Shown here: piece after piece, positions 59,121 through 64,000 of the stretch | Layout of the letters: the number at the start of each line of letters is the position of its first letter | Position numbering within the stretch: the first letter of the stretch is position 1 | Program-made: the position numbers and the translations under genes | Notes under the pieces: generated by a model | Database searches by the model: none | What the model saw: the letters and a program-made list of their open reading frames with translations, nothing else | Told to the model about the DNA's origin: nothing | NCBI RefSeq assembly: GCF_004959775.1 | Contig: NZ_SJZG01000005.1 | Coordinates: 267,804-331,803, forward strand | Reading direction: 5' to 3' | Source: Agromyces sp. H66 | GTDB lineage: Bacteria; Actinomycetota; Actinomycetes; Actinomycetales; Microbacteriaceae | DNA length: 64,000 nt

Positions 59121-61241
59121 TCACATCGGCTGCCCCGGCTGCACGGGACCGATGCGGTACGGCCGCATCATCTCGTTGTCCTCGTGCTCGACGATGTGGC
59201 AGTGCCAGACGTACTGTCCCGGGTACTCGAACATGGCCCGTACCCTCGTGACCTGGCCCGGATACGCGGTGACCGTGTCCTTGAACCCCGTCTCCCACGG
59301 TTCGGGCGGCGTCACGACGCCGTCCAGCTCGATCGGCACGGCCACCTCGCCGTCGGCGCCGAGCAACAGGCCCTCCCGGTTCACCACCTCGAACGCGACC
59401 TCGTGCACGTGCATGGGGTGCGCGTCGCCCGTGGTGTTCACGAACTCCCACACCTCGGTCGCTCCGACCGCCGGATTCTCGGACACGGGATCCATCCACA
59501 GCCGCTCCACGAGCAGCCCGTCGACGACCTCGCCGAGCAGCGCCTCGACCGGCCCCTCGAGCGGCTCGCCCTGCGCGCCGTGCCCCATGCCCATCTTCTC
59601 GATGAGCGCGAGCGGGCGATGCACGGTCTCGGGCGGCAGCGGCATGATGGGCGGCAGCACCAAGAACTGCGGCGGGGTCGTGGGGTCGGGCCCGGCCGCC
59701 GGGACCACGCGGAACTCGAGCACCTGACCCGTCGAATCTGGATCGGCGACCGGGAAGTCGACCCCGGGCACCCCGCCGCCGAAGGGCTCGTCGGGCCCGA
59801 CGTTGCCGAGCACGTGGTTCCCCACCGGCACGTTCGTGAAATCGACGATGACGTCGGCCCGCTCGGCGAGCCCCATCAGGAGCCGGCCGCCGTGATCGGC
59901 CGTGAGGTCGACCGGCGACGCGAGGAATCCGCCCTCGTTGCCGATCTGCCAGGCCTCGACGCCCGGGATGCCGCTGAAATCGAGGATGAGGAACCGGGAC
60001 TGGCAGCCGTTCAGGAATCGGAAGCGGTATCGCCGCTGCTCGACGACCTGGAACGGCCACGTGTTGCCGTTGGCGATGAGCATGTTGCCGAAGAACTCGG
60101 GGTTCCAGATCGGCGAGAACTCGCCCTCGGGAAGGAAGTCGCCCACGATGCCGTCGAAGAACTCCCGCGTGTCGGGGTAGAACAGCGACCCGTCGTCGTT
60201 GAAGGAGCGGTCCTGCACGGCGATCGGGATCTCGTAGTACGTCTTGTTCGGCGGGAAGGTGTCGTTCTCCTTCGGCGCCGGCCCCGGGAGCACGGCGGTC
60301 GCACCGGTGCGACCGTCGAGCACGGCGTCGTCGCCGTCGGGGCCGCCGCGGATCATGAAGAACCCAGCCGGGCCCGCATAGACGTTCAGACGTGTCATGC
60401 CGAGCGCGTGGTCGTGGTACCAGAGCGTCGACGCACGCTGGTCGTTCGGGTACTGGAAGGTCGCGTACCCCGGCCCCCATTCCGCGCCGAACCCGGCCTC
60501 CGCCTTGCCCGCGAAGAACTCGTACCAGGTGCCCTCCGTCGCGAAGCCGGCTGGGATGTCACCAGCCGCCGGCAGGTACCAGGCCTCGGCGTACCCGTCG
60601 CTCTCGTCACCGACGCCGATGGCGCCGTGCACGTGCGTGACGATCGGCACGGGGCCGTCGTAGGCATCCGGCGTCGTCGCGAACGTCGGCCGCGAGTCGC
60701 GCCCGTCGATGCCGCCGGGCGGATTCGCCCAGTGCAGCGTGGGGTCGACGGGAAGCAGATGCGGCAGGTGGTCCCCGGAGTCGTCGACGAGATCGTTGAT
60801 CCACGTGATCCGCACCGGGCGATTCCACTTCGCCTCGATCGTCAGCGACGGCGCATTGTGCAGCAGCAGCCCGCGCTTCTTCGCCGAGGCCACGGCGCCG
60901 TAGCCCCACACCGTCGTCGGCGGCAGGCCCGCCGGCAGGATCTGCTGCGAGAACTGCCGCATCGAGATCTCGTAGGAGTCCACGTTCTTGCCGCCGCGAG
61001 CCACGATCGTGCCGGCCCTCGGCATGACGGGCGGAATGAGCATCGGCGTCTGGAACTTCGGCACCTGCCCCGGCGGCAGCGTGCCGCCGGGAATCTGGGC
61101 GACGGCGACTCGCTCGCCGCCGGGGAGCACGGCGTAGAGCACGAATCCGGCTCCGGCGGCTCCGGCGGCCGCGATGAAGGCCCGGCGGCTGATCGGCCGG
61201 CCCGCACTCGTACGACTGGAAATCTCCGTCACGGCACTCAC
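59121..61241 (-). CDS. Tat-exported multicopper oxidase (CotA/bilirubin oxidase-like)
   Basis: A 706-residue oxidase. The signal has SRRAFIAAAGAAGAG (twin-Arg). The four copper-binding His clusters are present: IVTHVHGAIG, LWYHDHALGMTRLN, HPMHVHEVAFEV and WHCHIVEHEDNEMM; the Cys of the last binds the type 1 copper, with Met in EDNEMM. Length and spacing resemble spore-coat laccase/bilirubin oxidase-type proteins with an extra N-terminal region. It oxidises phenols, metals or bilirubin by family knowledge. The GTG at 61241 is used; a second GTG three codons later has better spacing from a GGGG element. Confidence 0.9.
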   Translation of the reverse strand: MSAVTEISSRTSAGRPISRRAFIAAAGAAGAGFVLYAVLPGGERVAVAQIPGGTLPPGQVPKFQTPMLIPPVMPRAGTIVARGGKNVDSYEISMRQFSQQILPAGLPPTTVWGYGAVASAKKRGLLLHNAPSLTIEAKWNRPVRITWINDLVDDSGDHLPHLLPVDPTLHWANPPGGIDGRDSRPTFATTPDAYDGPVPIVTHVHGAIGVGDESDGYAEAWYLPAAGDIPAGFATEGTWYEFFAGKAEAGFGAEWGPGYATFQYPNDQRASTLWYHDHALGMTRLNVYAGPAGFFMIRGGPDGDDAVLDGRTGATAVLPGPAPKENDTFPPNKTYYEIPIAVQDRSFNDDGSLFYPDTREFFDGIVGDFLPEGEFSPIWNPEFFGNMLIANGNTWPFQVVEQRRYRFRFLNGCQSRFLILDFSGIPGVEAWQIGNEGGFLASPVDLTADHGGRLLMGLAERADVIVDFTNVPVGNHVLGNVGPDEPFGGGVPGVDFPVADPDSTGQVLEFRVVPAAGPDPTTPPQFLVLPPIMPLPPETVHRPLALIEKMGMGHGAQGEPLEGPVEALLGEVVDGLLVERLWMDPVSENPAVGATEVWEFVNTTGDAHPMHVHEVAFEVVNREGLLLGADGEVAVPIELDGVVTPPEPWETGFKDTVTAYPGQVTRVRAMFEYPGQYVWHCHIVEHEDNEMMRPYRIGPVQPGQPM

Positions 61242-61380
61242 CCCACCCGCTCGCGACGCCGAGCGCCCCCATGCGTCCAGTCGCCGTCATCCTGAGATGT
61301 GCTCAGTTTGGCGCGGATCGAGGGGCGGCTTCAAGTGCCATTCCGGGTGACACGAGGGCCGCTCCGGATGCCACGACCGA

Positions 61381-61411
61381 CGGATGCCACGGCCGCACGT
61401 CGCGGCATCCG
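61381..61411. terminator. hairpin between the beta-lactamase-like and oxidase genes
   Basis: CGGATGCC (61381-61388) and GGCATCCG (61404-61411) are perfect 8-bp arms around 15 nt, 2 bp beyond the stop of the beta-lactamase-like gene. A third CGGATGCC lies at 61365-61372. No T run follows. Confidence 0.35.
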
Positions 61412-61412
61412 C

Positions 61413-62363
61413 TCAGTGCACGTACTCCAGCAGGTCGAGCCCGACCTGGTGCATGCCGTCGAGCACCGCGAGACGCGACGACAGCATGGTGTCGGCGAAG
61501 TACATCGACACGGCGTAGGCCACGCCCGCGCGCGGTCCCCGGAGGACCCCCACCTCGCTGCGCACCCCGCCGTCGGTGCCCGTCTTGTTCATGAGCAGCA
61601 CGTTGTGGTCGGGCATGCGGTGCGCGAGCGGGTCGAGGCCGAAGGCACTCGCGACGAGCGACAGGTCGGCGTTGAGCGAGAGCCACCCCACCACGCGCTG
61701 CGAGACCTCGGGGCTCACGATCTCGCCGCGCGCGATCGACGCGAACAACCAGGTGAGCTCCTTCGCCGACCCGATCGACAGCTGCGGGGCGTCGTCGGGG
61801 CCGCGGTGGTCGCGCACGAGGTCGAGGAGCGCCGTGCGCGTGAGGCCCAACGCCTCGGTGCGGGCGCGCACGGCTTCGAGTCCGATGTAGCGGATCAGCA
61901 CGTTGGTGGCGAGGTTGTCGCTCGTCGCGCCGATCAGGGCGGCGAGATCGGCGATCGGCAGCGACGGCGACTGCAGGTGCTGCCAGATGCCGGAGTCGCC
62001 GACGGCGTCGCGCGGCGCCCGGTCGAGCACCGTGAACGACTCGGGCGTCGTGCCCGACAGTCGTGAGGCCACCTCGACGAGCAGCAGCACCTTGCCGATG
62101 GAAGCGGTCGGCATCACGACGTGGTCGTCGACGGAGAAGAGCACCTTGCCGGTGGCGAGGTCGGTGGCCCGCGCCGACACCTGCACGCCCGCGAGCGCGA
62201 GCTCGCCGAGGGCGTTGAACCCGCGGGTGAAGTCCTCGTTCGGCTCCTCGGTGCGGTGCCGCCCGCGCCGCACCGTGGCGTGGCGTGCCCGTCGCTCGGA
62301 TTCCTGCGACGACGTCACCACGGTGGTTGCACGCTCTTCCTCGGACGGTCGGCGCTCCCCCAC
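61413..62363 (-). CDS. class A beta-lactamase-fold serine hydrolase without export signal
   Basis: A 316-residue protein. The SxxK motif is in PTASIGKVLLLVE (near residue 88), SDN in ATSDNLATNVLI (near 147), and KTG in LLMNKTGTDGGVRSEVG (near 259). The omega-loop that in class A enzymes carries ExxLN reads LLDLVRDHRGPDD, so the deacylating Glu is missing. The first 45 residues are highly charged with no signal peptide, so the protein appears cytoplasmic. It is more likely a penicillin-binding-type or esterase-like protein than a resistance enzyme. The start is uncertain; a GTG about 15 codons later is possible. Confidence 0.75.
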   Translation of the reverse strand: MGERRPSEEERATTVVTSSQESERRARHATVRRGRHRTEEPNEDFTRGFNALGELALAGVQVSARATDLATGKVLFSVDDHVVMPTASIGKVLLLVEVASRLSGTTPESFTVLDRAPRDAVGDSGIWQHLQSPSLPIADLAALIGATSDNLATNVLIRYIGLEAVRARTEALGLTRTALLDLVRDHRGPDDAPQLSIGSAKELTWLFASIARGEIVSPEVSQRVVGWLSLNADLSLVASAFGLDPLAHRMPDHNVLLMNKTGTDGGVRSEVGVLRGPRAGVAYAVSMYFADTMLSSRLAVLDGMHQVGLDLLEYVH

Positions 62364-62526
62364 CGCGGTCTGCGGCGCGCTCGAGACTGGTGGACAGGAC
62401 GGTTTCGGCGGGTGGGCTCCCGCACCGTCACCCGCTCGACCGGATCGAGCCGGAGGGCGCCATCGGAAGTCACTCCGAAGCCAGTGTAGAACGCACGGAT
62501 GCCGCTCCGAACGCAGGCACGGAGCG

Positions 62527-62548
62527 CGTCGGGGGTTAACCCCCGACG
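62527..62548. promoter_or_regulatory. perfect 22-bp palindrome upstream of the DUF4097 gene
   Basis: The arm CGTCGGGGGTT is followed directly by its complement, centred on TTAA. It lies 99 bp before the DUF4097 start and about 42 bp before a TAGCGT -10-like box (62591-62596). The symmetry is that of a dimeric repressor or activator site; the G/C runs could also form a cruciform. Confidence 0.5.
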
Positions 62549-62647
62549 GAGTGGGCGGCTCCCCGGCTCACGCGTCCCGCCCGGGGTTCATAGCGTGGAA
62601 GACATCCCATCGGATGCCGCCCCGGCGGCCCTCACCAGGAAGCGATC

Positions 62648-63472
62648 ATGTCGACAACCGCACCCCCGAATCCCTCCCGCGCCGGCCGAACGGTCGTGTT
62701 GATCATCGTGGGGGCGGTCGTCGCCGCCATCATCGTCTGGCTCTCCGTGGCCGCGGTGCATGCCGCCACTCGGCCGGATGCCTCCGGCACCTGGGAGATC
62801 GAGGATCGCTTCGACTCGGTCGTCGTCGACGGCGACCTCGCCGACGTGGACATCACCTACCGAGAGGTCGACCGCGCCGAGCTCACCCTCGGTCAGGGCG
62901 GATCCGGTGCGCGCCTCGACCTCGAGCACGAGGTGCGCGGCGAAACCCTGCGAGTCTCGCTCCGGCACGTGCGCGAGTTCGGCGTGTTCCAGGCGCCGTG
63001 GCTGTGGCTGGGCGATCGCACCCCGCGGCTCGAGCTGGTGCTGCCCGCAGCCCTCGAGCGCGAGGTGACGCTCGCGCTGAGCACCGATGCCGGCGACATC
63101 CACGCCACCGGCGCGTTCGGCGACGTCACAGCCCGGAGCGACATCGGCGACATCGAGCTCAGGGGCTCGGTCGCGTCGCTCGACGTGCGGACCGACGCCG
63201 GTGACGTCGACGCGACCGACATGAGCATCGGCGGCGATCTCACGGTGCAGTCCGTCATCGGGGACGTCACACTCGAGCTCGAGTCGTTGCCGAGCGGCAT
63301 CGACGTCGAGACCGAGGCCGGCGAGCTGACCGTGCGCCTGCCCGAGGGTCGCTACGCGGTGAGCACGGAAACCTCGCTCGGCGACCTCGAGCTCGAGGTG
63401 CCGAATGATCCGTCGGCGACCCGCCGGTACGACTTCGCATCGAGAATCGGCGACATCACGATCCGGAACTGA
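62648..63472 (+). CDS. DUF4097-family membrane-anchored beta-repeat protein
   Basis: A 274-residue protein. One membrane segment (about residues 15-38) anchors an external domain made of repeated short strands: LALSTDAGDIHATGAFGDV, ARSDIGDIELRGSV, VRTDAGDVDATDM, VQSVIGDVTLELE and ETEAGELTVRLP. The recurring (S/T)xxGD pattern builds a right-handed beta solenoid, typical of DUF4097 proteins. Function unknown; relatives are often near envelope stress systems. AGGAAG precedes the ATG. Confidence 0.85.
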   Translation: MSTTAPPNPSRAGRTVVLIIVGAVVAAIIVWLSVAAVHAATRPDASGTWEIEDRFDSVVVDGDLADVDITYREVDRAELTLGQGGSGARLDLEHEVRGETLRVSLRHVREFGVFQAPWLWLGDRTPRLELVLPAALEREVTLALSTDAGDIHATGAFGDVTARSDIGDIELRGSVASLDVRTDAGDVDATDMSIGGDLTVQSVIGDVTLELESLPSGIDVETEAGELTVRLPEGRYAVSTETSLGDLELEVPNDPSATRRYDFASRIGDITIRN

Positions 63473-63493
63473 GCCGGGGCCTGAACCGACGAC

Positions 63494-63530
63494 GAGGTGG
63501 GGCGCCGACCGCACCGACGGCCGGCACCTC
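63494..63530. terminator. possible hairpin between convergent genes
   Basis: GAGGTG (63494-63499) and CACCTC (63525-63530) enclose a GC-rich 25-nt loop that can pair further inside. Located between the stops of the DUF4097 gene and the surface-protein gene. Confidence 0.3.
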
Positions 63531-63551
63531 ACCCCGTGTGACGCACGTTCC

Positions 63552-64000
63552 CTAGACCTCGGACTCGGTTCGGGCAGGTCGCCGGCGACGCGCGACGAGG
63601 AACACGACACCGGCTGCGAGCAGGCCGAGCCCGACCGGCAGCGCGATGAGCGACGCGCCGGTGGTGGAGAGGCCTCCCGGTAGATGGGCTCCGGATGACG
63701 CGTCGCCGTCGGCTCCGCCGTCCGCCGGGTTCGGTCCCGCGCCGTCGGTGCCGTCACCGGGCACCACCGGGTCGGTGGGCTCGCCCGGGGGGTCCACCGG
63801 TGCCGCCTCGAACACGGCGCTGAGCGTGACATCCGCGTCCATCGCACGCCCGGCGTGGTTGCGAACGGACGCGAGCACGCGCATCTCGAGCTCGGTGCCC
63901 GGTGCGAACGCGACGTCGGGCGTGAACGTGAAGGCACGTGCGATCGGGACGCCGCCGGGCGTCTCGAGCGGTTCGATCGGCGCGACCGTGCCGGCGACAG
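63552..64000 (-). CDS. cell-wall-anchored surface protein, C-terminal part (runs off the window)
   Basis: The last 149 residues of an exported protein; the frame is open to the window edge, so the start lies beyond 64000. A beta-sandwich-like stretch (ARAFTFTPDVAFAPGTELEM, SVRNHAGRAMDADVTLSAVF) is followed by a Pro/Gly/Asp linker, the sortase-type sorting motif LSTTG, a membrane segment (ASLIALPVGLGLLAAGVVFL) and a basic tail VARRRRPAR. This is a variant of LPxTG. No enzyme domain is visible in the part present. Confidence 0.8.
   Translation of the reverse strand, partial: VAGTVAPIEPLETPGGVPIARAFTFTPDVAFAPGTELEMRVLASVRNHAGRAMDADVTLSAVFEAAPVDPPGEPTDPVVPGDGTDGAGPNPADGGADGDASSGAHLPGGLSTTGASLIALPVGLGLLAAGVVFLVARRRRPARTESEV

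Noticed and set aside
61413..62363. Beta-lactamase-like gene as an antibiotic resistance determinant
   Set aside because: It lacks the deacylation Glu and an export signal, so hydrolysis of beta-lactams outside the cell is unlikely.

Overview
The window is chromosomal DNA from a very GC-rich actinobacterium, most probably of the family Microbacteriaceae (an Agromyces- or Microbacterium-like organism; this is inference). The grounds are GC-ended codons, an actinobacterial haem pathway with HemQ and an iron-sulphur ferrochelatase, a holin-X/DUF3618/YtxH-like trio, an HNH protein of the DUF222 type, many leaderless genes with a TANNNT box 6-8 nt before the start codon, and a small palindromic repeat that I recall from intergenic regions of that family. 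No rRNA, tRNA, CRISPR array, insertion sequence or prophage was found.

Layout. 1-6 kb: the 5' part of a PrpD gene, an enoyl-CoA hydratase-type hydrolase, a VOC protein, a MarR-acetyltransferase operon with a perfect operator palindrome, a second acetyltransferase with a deazaflavin-type oxidoreductase divergent from a TetR gene with two near-identical operator palindromes, and a PEBP protein. 6-17.2 kb: an amine / amino-sugar island made of an aldehyde dehydrogenase, FAD amine oxidase-like protein and MGT glycosyltransferase (one operon), a divergent TetR regulator, a complete PotABCD-type importer, and a divergent kinase-SIS pair. 17.2-28.4 kb: two beta-lactamase-fold serine hydrolases (one lacking its catalytic residues), an LssY-C protein pair, a class V aminotransferase, a PEP mutase-like protein, and an ABC exporter operon that ends in an AlkZ-like DNA glycosylase.

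28.4-46 kb holds every gene needed from glutamyl-tRNA to haem by the coproporphyrin route: hemQ-hemH-hemC-hemD-hemB-hemL in one leftward run, hemE-hemY in another, and hemA alone on the plus strand. Almost all junctions within these runs are GTGA or ATGA overlaps. Between them lie a frameshifted methyltransferase, a GntR regulator, the membrane-protein trio, a frameshifted EamA transporter, and a collapsed remnant of a winged-helix / alpha-beta hydrolase regulator. This stretch is the most decayed part of the window.

46-64 kb: an internally shortened HNH protein behind a LexA-like box, glycyl-tRNA synthetase, an envelope operon (membrane esterase, MprF-like aminoacyl-lipid synthase, Tat-exported polysaccharide deacetylase), a lactate monooxygenase-like flavoenzyme, a Nudix hydrolase, two unusual alpha/beta-hydrolase fusions, a Tat-exported multicopper oxidase, a class A beta-lactamase-like protein without a visible signal peptide, a DUF4097 protein and the 3' end of a sortase-anchored surface protein.

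Two window-wide patterns stand out: the heptamer GGATGCC/GGCATCC is far more frequent than base composition predicts and is built from otherwise unfavoured codons, and many first genes of transcription units look leaderless.
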